From positions 31,425,032-31,489,031 of the forward strand of contig NC_080420.1 of the NCBI RefSeq assembly GCF_029873635.1: a DNA stretch of 64,000 nucleotides, read 5' to 3'. The position numbers and the translations under genes were made by a program. Positions 43,207 through 54,699 of this stretch are shown piece after piece (positions within the stretch are counted from its first letter, which is position 1; each line of letters starts with the position of its first letter). The stretch is from Malania oleifera. Lineage: Eukaryota > Streptophyta > Magnoliopsida > Santalales > Ximeniaceae. The notes beneath the pieces are model-generated. The model was not told the origin of the DNA, ran no database searches, and saw only the letters and a list, made by a program, of their open reading frames with translations.

Positions 43207-45490
43207 AAAAGAAGAAGGAAGAACAAGAAAGAAGAAGAAGAAGAAGAAGAAGAAGAAGGAGTCAGAGCACGCCCCACCCCCCTTAGTTTTTCCTGCATGC
43301 CTGCGCATCCATCTCCGCCTCTTTCTCTCATTCTCTCAATTTCTTTATAAGTTTGCGGCAAATCGAGAAACGGAAGGTGTCATTGGATTTCTGGTTACAC
43401 TGTCGATATTTCTACTGAAGCAGATTTTTCATGCAAACAGCTTAGGCACTACTCCTGAGGAAAGGTAATTTTTCCCCATTTTCTCAATTTTGCTTTAAAT
43501 CTGCTGTTAAATTGGCGATCAGGTACCACCACATGGTCCTAGTCACGATTGTCGTCATTTTGACGTGGATAAATTTCCAATTGGGGTTTTCTAGGCCTTA
43601 CTCCAAAGCGAGAGTAGGATTTGGGAAATTTGGAAATTTGGGTATATTTGTGGGTATTACTATTTATTTAGGAATTATGGCCCTAGGAAATATTTAAATA
43701 ATATTTTATTCAGGAATAATTTATTAGAGTTAAGAATTTTTGATTCAGGGTCTAGGTGAGCACCGTAGGCATCTTTTTGAGGTCTCTGTTGGCATAGTTC
43801 AAGAAATCAGGTAAGGGAAAAAATATATATTAAATCAGAATTTTTATGAATTTAATAGAAAAATAAATTATGTTATATGTACGTGTATATGCTTCAATAT
43901 GGGTAAAATGCCAACTGTTTAAATTATATTTTTTTGAGTTTAGGGCTGTTTATTAGATATGTATATGTGAAAATGAACTGATGAAAGTGGAAAAATATTT
44001 TCAGAGTATTTATATAAGAAATGAAAGGTATTTTTAGTATATAAACATTAAATGTTGGTTAGCTTATTTTACAGGCAATGTATGAATTTTACCGTTAAAC
44101 TGTGTGGCATGAGATTTTGTGCAAATATATGTTAAATGTATGAGATGCAGGTTAAGTAAGTAAAGAAATGAGAATAAAATGTGATATGGACAATGTTTCC
44201 TGTGTATGTTAAATGCAACCATGTAAATGTAAGACAACTAAAAGACAGCCATGTTAGCAGATCTAGCTCATTTCTATGTGGACTAACTGATGATAGCAAA
44301 AAGGAGTTGTGTTAGATTTTAGCGCATTTCTATGTGAACTAACTGATGATGGCTAAAAAGCGGCTGTAGTACAAAGGAATGAAATGAAAATGTTATGAAA
44401 TGAAATGACAAGGAATGACAATGCAATGAAATGAAATGTGAAATGTGAATGATACAAATGGAAAAGAGTCACTTAAAGTGAAACACAAGAAAATGTTAAG
44501 TTATGAATATGAAAGAATGTGAATGATTGAATAACGATGGAAAAAATGATGTATTATGATATTAGAAGTACTTATGCACGTAGAATGTGCTACGATTTGA
44601 GCGGGGCGTACTCTTCACCTGAGGGCTTGCTGAGAAATGCGAATACACTAGTAGCTTCAGATGTGGCAGTAGCTGCATAACGTACTAGGGTAGAGGGAAC
44701 CTACTTATATAGGCGAGTAGTTTTACCTATCCTTAGGGCCTTTGCCGGTAAGCTATTGCTGAACGACGTGAGTACGAGATCAAGTTAACACTTGAGGGCT
44801 TACTGAGTAAGGTGAGTGCTCCAGTATGCTTCAATAGTGACCTTCGGGTTACCTAAGTATCAGAGCAGAGGGGTGCTACTTGTATAGGTGGGTAATCACC
44901 CTTATCCTTGGGTAATCTCGTGGGTAAAATATGTTGCATGTGTTTGAATAGGATCAAAAAATGGTTTCAGAAATTATGTTAAGATTTGCAAATGTTAAAT
45001 ATTGTGTTGATTATAAACTCATGTTGGTCACACAATGTTTTAATATATTTTTTCTTCCCTTACTGAGATGTGTCTCACCCGAATATGAAATTATCTTTTT
45101 CAGGATTTTCTCGAGATCGAGCTTTGAGAGCTCGAGATTTTTATAACATTATTGGGAAATAGAAAAAGAAAAGGGTATATTTCTATATTAATTTTGAGAT
45201 GTATATGTTATGTTTTATGTTTTGTATTGTAAGTCTTCTAGATATTATGAAAAGTTGTGAAACATACTGGTATTATGAACAATAAATAATGTTCGGAGAT
45301 ATGTATATATTTGAATACGGGTGGATGATTAATTTATTATGGTTGGTAGATGGATTTATAAAACTCTGGTATTATATAATTGGGAGATTATATTTATGTT
45401 CTCCACTGCGTATGATATGGATTATGGATTTTCAGGGATTTTATCAGGTATAACGCGTCAGACCCTGGTTTAGGGGTTTGGGGTTTTACA
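42942..45490 (+). repeat. Gypsy C 5' LTR
   Basis: 2549 bp. Contains AT-rich tracts, (TA)n at 43175-43202 followed by a GAA microsatellite (43227-43258), a ~65-bp tandem duplication around 44262-44350 (TTTCTATGTG-ACTAACTGATGAT) and the gypsy string CTTACTGAGATGTGTCTCACC (45058-45079). Confidence 0.88.
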
Positions 45491-45493
45491 TTG

Positions 45494-45506
45494 TGGTATC
45501 AGAGCA
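45494..45506 (+). other. Gypsy C primer binding site
   Basis: TGGTATCAGAGCA, three bases after the LTR; initiator-Met type. Confidence 0.88.
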
Positions 45507-45796
45507 ATGTCTAGCCGGAAGTGTGATTAATTTCACATCGTCTGGATATGGAAATGTTAGTGTATTAGCTAAGAGATGATTTATACCAGAGTATAGGAAA
45601 CAGTTAGGATAAGGATGTTAAATGGATGGGTTAGGTTAGGTGTTGAGAAGTAGGTATGGTGTAGGGAAGTATAGGATTTTGTCTTATAGCTTGGAGGCGG
45701 AAATCCTTTTGCGGACTTTTTTGATTTTCTGATTCATTCAAAAGTTTCTGAAAACCACGATAAATCCATTGACGATGATGTTTCTTAACCGTGAGA

Positions 45797-47235
45797 CTGG
45801 AGAAAGGTAATTTTTCCTCATTTTCACAATTTTGCTTTAAATCTGCTGTTAAATTGGTGATCGGGTACCACCACGTGGTCCTAGTTGCGATTGCTGTCAT
45901 TATGACGTAGATAAATTTCCAATTGGGGTTTTCTAAGCCTTACTCCAAAGTGAGAGTGTGATTTGGGAAATTTGGCAATTTGGGTATATTTGTGGGTATT
46001 ACTATTTATTTAGAAATTATGGCCCTAGGAAATATTTAAATAATATTTTATTCAGGAATAATTTATTGGAACTAGGAATTTTTTATTCAGGGTCCGGGTG
46101 AGTGCCGCAGATATTTTTTTTGGGGTCCCTGTTGGTGTAGTTCAAGAAACCAAGTAAGAGGAAAAATATATATTAAATTAGAATTTTTATGAATTTAGTG
46201 AAAAAATAAATTGTGTTATATATACGTGTATATGTTTCAGTATGGGTAAAATGTCAACTGTTTAAATTATATTTTTTCGAGTTTAGGGCTATTTATTAAA
46301 TATGTATATGTGAAAATGGACTCATGAAAGTAAAAAAATATTTTCAGAGTATTTATGTAAGAAATGAAAGATATTTTTAGTATATAAACATTAAATGTTG
46401 GTTGGCTTATTTTACAGGCAATGTATGAATTTTACTGCTAAACTGTGTTGCATGAGATTCTGTGCAAATATATGTTAAATGTACGAGATGCAGGTTAAGT
46501 AAGTAAAGCAATGAGAATAAAATGTGATATGGACAATGTTTCCTGTGTATGTTAAATGCAACCATGTAAATGTAAGACAACTAAAAGACAGTCATGTTAG
46601 CAGATCTAGCTCATTTCTATGTGGACTAACTGATGACAGCAAAAAGGAGTTGTGTTAGATTTTAGCGCATTTCTATGTGAACTAACTGATGATGGCTAAA
46701 GAGCGGCTGTAGTACAAAGGAATGAAATGAAAACGTTATGAAATGAAATGACAAGGAATGACAATGCAATGAAATGAAATGTGAAATGTGAATGATACAA
46801 ATGGAAAAGAGTCACTTAAAGTGAAATACAAGGAAATGTTAAGTTATGAATATGAAAGAATGTGAATGATTGAATAATGATGGAAAAAATGATGTATTAT
46901 GATATTAGAAGTACTTATGCACGTAGAATATGCTACGATTTGGGCGGGGCGTACTCTTCACCTAAGGGCTTGCTGAGAAAGGCGAATACACTAGTAGCTT
47001 TAGATGTGGCAGTAGCTGCATAACGTACTAGGGCAAAGGGAACCTACTTGTATGGGCGGGTAGATTTCCCTATCCTTAGGGCCTTTGCCGGTAAGCTATT
47101 GTTGAACGGCGTGAGTACGAGATCAAGTTAACACTTTAGGGCTTACTGAGTAAGGTGAGTGCTCTGGTATGCTTCAATAGTGACCTTCGGGTTACCTAAG
47201 TATCAGAGCAGAGGGATGCTACTTGTATGGGCGGG
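45797..47235 (+). repeat. Gypsy C 3' LTR, first segment (5'-truncated)
   Basis: Aligns to 43457 onward of the 5' LTR. The deletion joint near 45796 joins leader sequence to the middle of the LTR. Ends at solo LTR D. Confidence 0.85.
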
Positions 47236-48991
47236 TGTTGCCTAATAAGACTTACAATTCTTATTTTGATGATAACAAATCAAATGATATGTTTAGTATG
47301 TTTCGAGTAAAAGATTTTCAGGAAAATAACAAAAGTCAAGTGCATAAGGATGTTTATGGATTATAAAGAGCATAAAGAACAAAGTTATACTATGAAAAGC
47401 TCAAAGGAAAGATTGCAACCACAAAGATGATGGAAAAACAAGACTAAAGACTAAAAGAATTATTTTTTTTTCAAGGATATTCTAAATGCAAGTACTTCAA
47501 AGTTAATCTCAAGTATAAAGTGGTTTGAAGTTCATAGAAATTCAAAAATATTTTTTTTTATATATACTCTAAAGAAAATTTTTTAAATCAATAAAAAGAA
47601 AGGGTTTAAGAAAAGAAAACTTTTTGAAATAATAAAGGGTCAGGCGACTGCCACATTAAGAAAATGGTTTTTCAAAAAGTCAGTAGCTAGACAGGCGACT
47701 GCTTAACCTGCTAGGCGCCTACGTGAACAAGCCAGGCGACTGCCTTGGTTCTAGCAGGCGACTGCCAGCATTATGTGTTGAGAGTTTGCTCTATGACAGG
47801 TGACTGCCACTCAAACGTTGGCATTAAATCTCTCAATCGGAAGATTTTTTAAACCATGTTTTTGGACATATTTATTTCAAAATACCTGGAAATGATTTTT
47901 AGGAATCTTTGGGAGTAATGGATGGCTTCTAAAACATATATAAATAGTTCTAATCTTCAAAAGTTTTAACATTGATGCAATATTCAAAGGTTTTTGAAAT
48001 TAAGTAATCTTTGAAAGTTTTCAGATCTAGCAATCTTCAAAAGTTTTCAGATCCAACAATTTTCAAAGGTTTTTAGATCAAGCAATTTTTATAAAGGTTT
48101 TTATATCAACCGATCTTCAAGTATTCAAAATTCTCAAAGTATCTAAAACTCTCTTAAGCTTAAATTTCTGATCTACTATTGATTTATATTTTGAAGCAAA
48201 GCTTTCAAAAATCAAAATCTTTCATTTTCTTTGAAAAATTATTTGGTAATTCATACTAAGTATTGAGCTTCAAATTTCTTATATTTGAATTACCTTGGAG
48301 TATAAGTGTGCTGATCATTGTACTAATTTACTCTGTTGTGAGAGTTTTCTTTTGTACATAAAATTTCTTTATCATCATTCTCAAATGATTCAGAGCTGTT
48401 GAATCGTTGGACCAAACAAGAGATTGTTGTTTGGAGAGGCGGGCTCTAGCCTGACAGAAGGAGTGGTTGTAAATAGGTGTCGTTCTACTAGGTAACGGAA
48501 CTGATATAGTGGAATCCTTTGGTGTTTTGCCAAAGGCGAGGACGTAGGCTGTGTTGAAGCCAAACCTCGTAAAAATCTTGTGTCTTTCTCTCTGCTTCAC
48601 TTACTATTGTTGTATGATTTAAAAGTGCAAGTTACAAGTTCTTAAGTGAGAAAAAAACAAAGGTACTTGATATTTAGAAAGTACATTTTGATTAATCGTT
48701 TGCGGAAACCCAAAAAGGGAGTACGTTGGTTAATCTGCGGAAATCTTGATCAAGTAAAGTGCATACCAAGAGTTTATAGGGAAATCAACAAAAGCTCTAA
48801 TATTCTTGGTTGAGTGATTGAATTATCTTGATTTCATTAATTGACTTGTGAATTTAAATTTCAGTTTTTTTAAGTGTGGTTATTGTTTATACATCTTGTT
48901 TTCTGGGTAATTAAAATCAAAGGCTTAAAAATTATTAAAATTTAAAAGAATCCAATTCACCCCCCCTCTTGGGAAGCTATTCCTCATTTTA
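47236..48991 (+). mobile_element. Solo LTR D (SIRE-type copia)
   Basis: 1756 bp between GCGGG (47231-47235) and GTGGG (48992-48996). Starts TGTTGCCTAATAAG, ends CCCCCCCTCTTGGGAAGC then TATTCCTCATTTTA. Homologous to the LTRs of A and B in both termini (TTTTGATGATAACAAA start; CACCCCCCTCTTGGGAAGCTATTC end), opposite orientation. TATAAATA at 47939-47946, with a CAGGCGACTGCC array upstream. No internal domain, so it is a recombination product. Confidence 0.9.
47636..47820 (+). promoter_or_regulatory. LTR D motif array
   Basis: About six copies of CAGGCGACTGCC and one TAGGCGCCTA palindrome, some 120 bases upstream of the TATA box. Same position as the B and A arrays but with a different word. Confidence 0.6.
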
Positions 48992-48996
48992 GTGGG

Positions 48997-49594
48997 TAAT
49001 CACCCCTATCCTTGGGTTATCTCGTGGGTAAAATATCTTGCATGTGTTTGAATAGGATCAGAAAATGGTTTCAGAAATTATGTTAAGATTTGCAAATGTT
49101 AAATATTAGATTGATTATAAACTCATGTTGGTCACACACTGTTTTAATATATTGTTTCTTCCCTTACTGAGATATGTCTCACCCGAATATGAAATTATCT
49201 TTTTTAGGATTTTCTCGAGATTGAGCTTTGAGAGCTCGAGATTTTTATAGCATTATTGGGAAATAGAAAAAGAAAAGGGTATATTTCTATGTTAATTTTG
49301 AGATGTATATGTTATCTTTTAAGTTTTGTATTTTAAGTCTTCTTGATATTATGAAAGGTTGTGAAACATACTGGTATTATGAATACTGAATAATGTTTGG
49401 AGATATGTATATATTTGAATACAGGTGGATGATTAACTTATTATGGTTGGTAGATGGATTTAGAAAACTCTGGTATTATATAATTTGGAGAGTATATTTA
49501 TGTTCTCCACTGCGTATGATATGGATTATGGATTATCAAGGATTTTATCAGGTATAACGCACCGGATCCAGGTTTAAGGGTTTAGGGCGTTACA
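48997..49594 (+). repeat. Gypsy C 3' LTR, second segment
   Basis: Resumes TAATCACCCCTATCCTTGGG, colinear with 44894-45490, ending GGGCGTTACA. Confidence 0.88.
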
Positions 49595-49599
49595 AGCAG

Positions 49600-50682
49600 A
49601 ATATCAGTGAGTCGAATTAGCAATAACTCAGTATGCTTTGTGCAATTTGAGAGCAAGAGAAAGTCTTGAGAATTTGAGAGCAATTGAGAGAGATTTTGAA
49701 TGCTGTGTTGAATTCTTGGTATTGAATCAATGTAACTTGGGTGTATTTATATATGTAAAAGAGTATCTAACTTGTTAGGGTCCAAGATTTAAATAAATTT
49801 GAGCCCTAAAAAATTTTAAAATTTCAAAATATGACCGTTGTGTTTTTCAAAATTACCACGTGACAGTTGACTGTTAGAACTCTGGCAGTCAGCTGTCAGT
49901 GTATTTCACGTTTAAAATGTACAATCAGAAAGGTGGCAATCGCCTTTCAATAGGCAATCAAGCACCTGTCACTGAGCAACTGAATTTTTTAAAATGGCCA
50001 GAAGGGTGACAAACGATTGGCAGAACACACTCAGTCATCTCAATTTACACTGATAGTCGCCTATCAACACTGGACAGTTGACTGTCATGCTTATGTTTTC
50101 TTTCTTAAGGTTCTTTGACATGGCAGTTGACTGTCCATTGCCAGTTAGTCGCCTGTCAACCAGTTGTTTCTTATTTTAAAACATTTTTTATCTCTCTCTT
50201 CTTTGTTTATTTAATCTTGGAATATTAATTTGTTTTATTTTGTAAAATATGCTCCAAGACTTTAAACTAAGGTCTCTAAGTCTCTTTGCCTAATAAGCTT
50301 CAAAATGAAATATCATGCTTGAATCATATTTGAAGTACTTACAAAGCTTTTTCTAGAAACTAATTTGACTCCTCTTTGCTTTGAGTTCACTTTGTCCCTG
50401 ATGTTTGATCTTTCAAACTTCTTTGAGCTTTCATTATGAATCATTTTCTTTGATATAAGGCCTTCCATGTTCCTTGATCCTTGTGAGCTTTCAAGATATG
50501 TCATTTGAGGTCTAAGCTTCATTTGATCTGAATTTTGAACATGAGCTTTTGGAATTTGTCCCTTTTATCATCTGAAATCATTTTTTCCTTCATTAACTGA
50601 AATAACACTACTTTGAAGCAGGTTAGATAGCTTTACTTTGTTATCATCAAAATCAAGAGTCGTAAGCCTATCTAGGCCAACA
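49600..50682 (-). repeat. Copia A 3' LTR, U3 segment
   Basis: Inner part of the LTR. TATAAATA on the minus strand at 49744-49751. Array of GGCAGTTGACTGTC / GGCAGTCGCCTGTC-type words at 49858-50160. Ends ...GGCCAACA at 50682. Confidence 0.88.
49858..50160 (-). promoter_or_regulatory. Copia A U3 motif array
   Basis: Roughly ten words of type GACAGTTGACTGTC, many containing TTGACT, which is a W-box core for WRKY factors. Upstream of the TATA box. The same array in the other LTR is at 55990-56295. Confidence 0.6.
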
Positions 50683-50697
50683 GTCTCCCCCTTTTTT
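50683..50697 (-). other. Copia A polypurine tract
   Basis: Minus strand AAAAAAGGGGGAGAC directly before the LTR. Confidence 0.85.
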
Positions 50698-51000
50698 ATG
50701 ATGACAAATAAGCAACAAAGATAAAAAAAAAATACTCCCCCTTTCGATAATCATAAATCTTCAAAGTTAATGTACAATTAGTATCGCATTAAGGCACAAG
50801 TTCAGAATGCACAATTTCAGATATTTCATAAAAAATAGTGTAGAAACATAGTTCAACAACATAAACATACTACTTTGCACATACTACTTTGTGCACACAC
50901 ATTCTCCCCCTTTTGACATCAACAAAAAGGCATAATACAACCATAAGCGGAGTATGTGTAGCAGACAAACATCAAAAATTTTAAACATCATAAAAGAAAC

Positions 51001-52268
51001 TTAATCAAGTATCAGAAGCTGTATCACTATCTGCAGCAACTGTTTTTCCTTTAGATTTCTGTGATGCTTCTTCTTCTTCTTCTTCAGCAGAGCCTTCATC
51101 TGATTTTTCTTGTGAACCTTCATCTGATGATTTTTGTGAGCCATCATCATTTTCGTCACTCTCTTTATTGGAATCAAAATCATTTGGTGCTGAACTAGTG
51201 ACACGTTGCTCTATTTTGTCAAGACGTTTATCCAGTGAAGAGTACTTAGCATCAACATTGGATATTTTGTCTTGAAGAGAAGTAAAACCAGCCCTCATGT
51301 TAGAAATGAAGCTGGAATAATGCTAATAGAAGGGAAGAAACCATGCAGGCATATCATCTTCTTCAGGAGCTAGATTAGGTTCTTCTGGCTCCGGTCGTAT
51401 AGGCCTATTTCCCCTATACATCCATCCCTCAGTGTATTTCTTGTAACCCATCCTTTTTAGAGTAGTGGAGGAAAAGACATTATAATGGGTACATTTCACT
51501 ATCTTGGAGGATGGAGTGAGAACTTGGAAGTGAGCAAAGACTAAAGAAAGTATGCCACCATATGGAAGTCCAATTCTAGGAGATTCTAGCTTCATGGCCA
51601 TCCACTTTAGTATGAGGCTTGTTAAATCCAATTTCTTGCCTTTTAGTATGCACCACATGATAAAAAATTGAAGAAAGAAATAAGATCATAGGATCCTACT
51701 CTAGGAAGAATATTATAAGCAACAATTTTGTGAAGGATTTGAGCTTATAAATTAAGCTGCTTATATTGTGGAGGATTTCCAAAATAAACAGGTTGATCAT
51801 TCATTACAAGAGGCAAAAATTCTTGTGGAGTAAATCCCTACTCCATTTTCCATTTTTTTTTTCAATGGGATCGCACTCAAAATCATCATGTTTTATACGG
51901 AGTATTTTTCTTAGCAATGGTGGAGTAAAGGTAATCTTTTGGCCTAACACTTTGGTAGAAAAACCAACATCTTTCTTTACCAAGTTAGAGTAAAAGAGTT
52001 TGATCTGATCAGGATAATATCCTTTAACTTGGTGTAGGATAAACTTGTCCCATCCTATGTTTTTAAATAGCTCAAGAATCTTAGGGAAATTAGCTTCAAA
52101 GAAAGCAACATCTAGTACCTGACCAAAAATTGGATCAATAGTGGAGATGTGATTTCGGTAAAAAGTTTTTACTTGAGTGGAGATCAACCATTTTTCTATT
52201 TCCTCGTTGCTAACTGGTCGTGAAGAAGATGCTTTGTCTTTGTTCCCTACTGTTTTAGTTCTTGGCAT
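51001..52268 (-). pseudogene. Copia A accessory gene ORF3
   Basis: Homologue of B's ORF3. Open from ATG 52268 to 51804 (154 codons: PVSNEEIEKWLIST, TIDPIFGQVLDVAFF, FKNIGW, IKLFYSNL). A frameshift follows, then PPQYKQL, LKGKKLDLTSLILKWMAM, LPYGGILSLVFAHFQVL and GYKKYTEGWMYRG to 51323. An in-frame stop precedes a clear heptad coiled coil (AGFTSLQDKISNVDAKYSSL, then DKRLDKIEQRV) and a Ser/Asp/Glu-rich tail ending at about 51005. The N-terminal globular domain, coiled coil and polar tail suggest an oligomeric soluble protein. No signal peptide or membrane segment is seen. Function unknown; it survives although all of pol is lost. Confidence 0.75.
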
Positions 52269-52420
52269 GTTGATGAAGCAAAAATCCGAAGAACCCTAGG
52301 TGAAGAGGATTTAGGGTTTGATGGAATGAAGTTGGAAGAGGTTTGGAGAAGAAAAGCTTAGTGGAGAGATGGAGAGAAACTTGTTTAGTGAAGGTTAGAC
52401 GAGTGGACAGGTGTCTGAGA

Positions 52421-52575
52421 CTTTAAAAAGGAGTGTTTTTTCTCGTTAAGTGAGCTTGAATCGCCGCGAGACAGTTGTCTATCTTCAAGGTGACACTCGG
52501 CTGTCGATTGTCTTTCCAAATAGACAGTAGCCTGACAAGCACCTGCCTGGTTTCTTGGCAGTCGTCTGCCCTATA
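52421..52575 (-). promoter_or_regulatory. Internal motif array and TATA-like site before ORF3 (copia A)
   Basis: GAGACAGTTGTCT, GGTGACACTCGGCTGTCG, AGACAGTAGCCTGACAAGC and TTGGCAGTCGTCTGCC (52457-52572) are A-type LTR motifs. CTTTTTAAAG (minus, 52430-52421) follows, 153-162 bases before the ATG. The layout matches the B spacer although the motif is A's own. Confidence 0.5.
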
Positions 52576-52874
52576 GGGAATTTCCTTCTCTCTCTTAGTT
52601 GACTTTACATATATGTAACATTCCCAATTCTCGTCTGTTACCAATTGAAAACTAAGATGCTTATGTAATAAGCTCAATTTGATATTTTCTTAAGTTAAAC
52701 TTTGTAAAAATTATCCTAAGATGTTTGCCAACAATGCCACTATGAATTTGTTATAATAAGCTCTTAAACTCATTTTTAAGTTTTTATATTTCAACTAGTT
52801 CGTTTGTTGATTATGAATTAAGTTACTTTCTCAATTTTTAAAAGGGGAATGATTTAATCCATGGAGTTTTTTAT
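52576..52874 (-). other. Copia A deletion joint region
   Basis: 300 bases between the end of gag and the ORF3 upstream array. No protease, integrase, RT or RNase H sequence is recognised. The pol deletion falls here. Confidence 0.6.
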
Positions 52875-54643
52875 TTATGAACTAGCCTTTCGTCTTGGTA
52901 CCCATACTTTCTTGGGTCTGGTTGGTTTAATGAAGGATGCTTCCTTAATTCTCCATACTTGTTTACTTTTCACACCTTTTCTTTTAAATGGACATTCAAA
53001 CTTTATATGTCCCTTTTTCTTACATTGATAGCATATAGTGTTAGTGTAAGCATTAGAGGATGTGCTAACATAATCTTTGGAGGCTTTCGAAAAATAACCC
53101 ATGTAAAGATTCTTTTTCTTTTTATTTTCAACCCCATTAAATCCAATACCTTCCTTATTTAAGGTCATCCTTTGTGAACCTATCATTTTGTCAAAGTTTT
53201 CCTTTCCTTTTGTGAAGTTATAAATGATCTTTTCTTTGTCTTCAATTTGAATTTTGAGAACATTTATCTCTATATATTTCTTGTCATCGACCTTCTTTTG
53301 TGATTTCTCTAATTCTTGAGACCATTTTCTGATTTTATGCTCTAGTTCATAAATATACGTATCTTTCTCATATTCCATAGAGGATAGGGATTGAAGGTCT
53401 TCTATCATTTTTTTCATTCTTACTTTCTAATTTCTTGATTTTCAAGTCTTTTTCTTTTTCAGCAAGATTTTTAGCTTCTAATTCTTTTATTGTAGCATCA
53501 TACTTATTTTCTATTTCTTTATGTTTTGAATCTTTATCATTTTCAGCAATCTTTATTGATTCTAACTATTTCATCATTCCTTCATTCTTGTTTTTCAGTG
53601 ATGTGTTTTGTTTAATTACTTTGATTAGCATCTTATGTATTTTAAATAAATCATTTTGTAGTTCATTATAAGATGGCATACACTCATCATTGGATTCATT
53701 TGATGAATCACTACAAGAATTATCTAAGGATTTGGATGAGGAGCTTTCCTCATCGTCCCAAGCCATAAAGTAAGTATAAGCAACCTCTTTGTCACTTGAT
53801 TCATATTCTGAACTACTTGTACTATCCCAAGTAGTGGCTTTCATGGCCTTGTTTTTTTCTTCTTAGACTAATGGACATTCTGCTTTTATATGTCCAACTT
53901 TGTTGCAATTATAACACGTAGGAGTTTTATTCTTTGATTTCTTGCTAATATCTTCTTCTTCTGATTCGAAGTCTTGGTTTCTTCTTTTAAATTTGTTCTT
54001 CCTTCTAAGGATTTTTGCAAGTTTCTTAGATATGAAGGCTAGTTCATCTTCATCCATTTCTTCTTCACTACTTGAGTTTTCTTTTAAGGCTTTAAAGGCT
54101 ATTGATTTTTGGGCTTTGGTTTTTCCACTCCTTTCATTCATTGCCATTTCCTAAGGCATTTAGGGAATTTATTATATGAGTGAACCTAGTATACATGCTA
54201 GTTATAGATTCATTTGGGTTCATCTTAAAAGCTTCATATTCGCTTGTAAGCATATCAATTCCTATTATCCCTAACATCTATAGTGCCTTCGTAAATGACT
54301 TCTAGCTTGTCCCATATTTCCTTAACCAATTTGCAAACCATTACTCTATTAAATTCATAGCATCTAAAGTGCAATACAAGGCATTTATGGCACTTGAGTT
54401 TATTTGAAGCATTTTGTAGTCTATATCGGTCAACTCCTTTTTCTCTTTAGGAATTTGTTTTCCATCTACTATCTTAGTAGGAATTAGATGTCCATCCATA
54501 ACTACTTCCCAAGCTTTCTAATCCATGTGTTGGAGATAGATTTGCATTATCTTTTTCCAAAATGTATAGTTATGTCCACAAAAGATTGGAGGTCTAATTG
54601 AGGATTGTCCCTCTCCAAAGGGAGCTACACCTAAATGAGCCAT
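52875..54643 (-). pseudogene. gag: Copia A gag remnant
   Basis: Start ATG at 54643 with GVAPFGEGQSSIRPPIFCG and NYTFWKKIMQIYLQHMD, homologous to B. Many stops and shifts cross the capsid region (54160-54600). The later part is open in pieces: DELAFISKKLAKILRRKNK with an intact knuckle CYNCNKVGHIKAEC (53863-54147 segment); a Ser/Asp-rich stretch (53566-53844); a coiled coil (53200-53417); and a second intact knuckle CYQCKKKGHIKFEC (about 53035-52990), ending PKKVWVPRRKASS. Two CCHC knuckles separated by a coiled coil are shared with B. Confidence 0.85.
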
Positions 54644-54685
54644 TAGGATATTTTTATAACTACTAATTAAGATATGTTATAACCC

Positions 54686-54697
54686 CGCTCTGATACC
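54686..54697 (-). other. Copia A primer binding site
   Basis: Minus strand TGGTATCAGAGC, an exact initiator-Met site, two bases from the LTR end. Confidence 0.9.
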
Positions 54698-54699
54698 AA

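Larger units (their letters stand above)
42942..49594 (+). mobile_element. Gypsy C, internally deleted
   Basis: Starts TGTAAAGACCCG and ends GGGCGTTACA, flanked by AGCAC (42937-42941) and AGCAG (49595-49599), 4 of 5. 5' LTR 42942-45490, PBS, about 300 bases of leader, then a 3' LTR lacking its first ~515 bases. All gag and pol are deleted. The leader resembles those of G1 and G2 (CACGATAAATCCATTGACGAT near 45756), so a chromovirus-type gypsy is likely. Solo LTR D lies in the 3' LTR. Confidence 0.85.

Noticed and set aside
53435..53671. 78-codon plus-strand hydrophobic open frame
   Set aside because: It is the antisense of the Lys/Glu-rich copia A gag coiled coil; antisense of such sequence is expected to look Phe/Leu/Ser rich.
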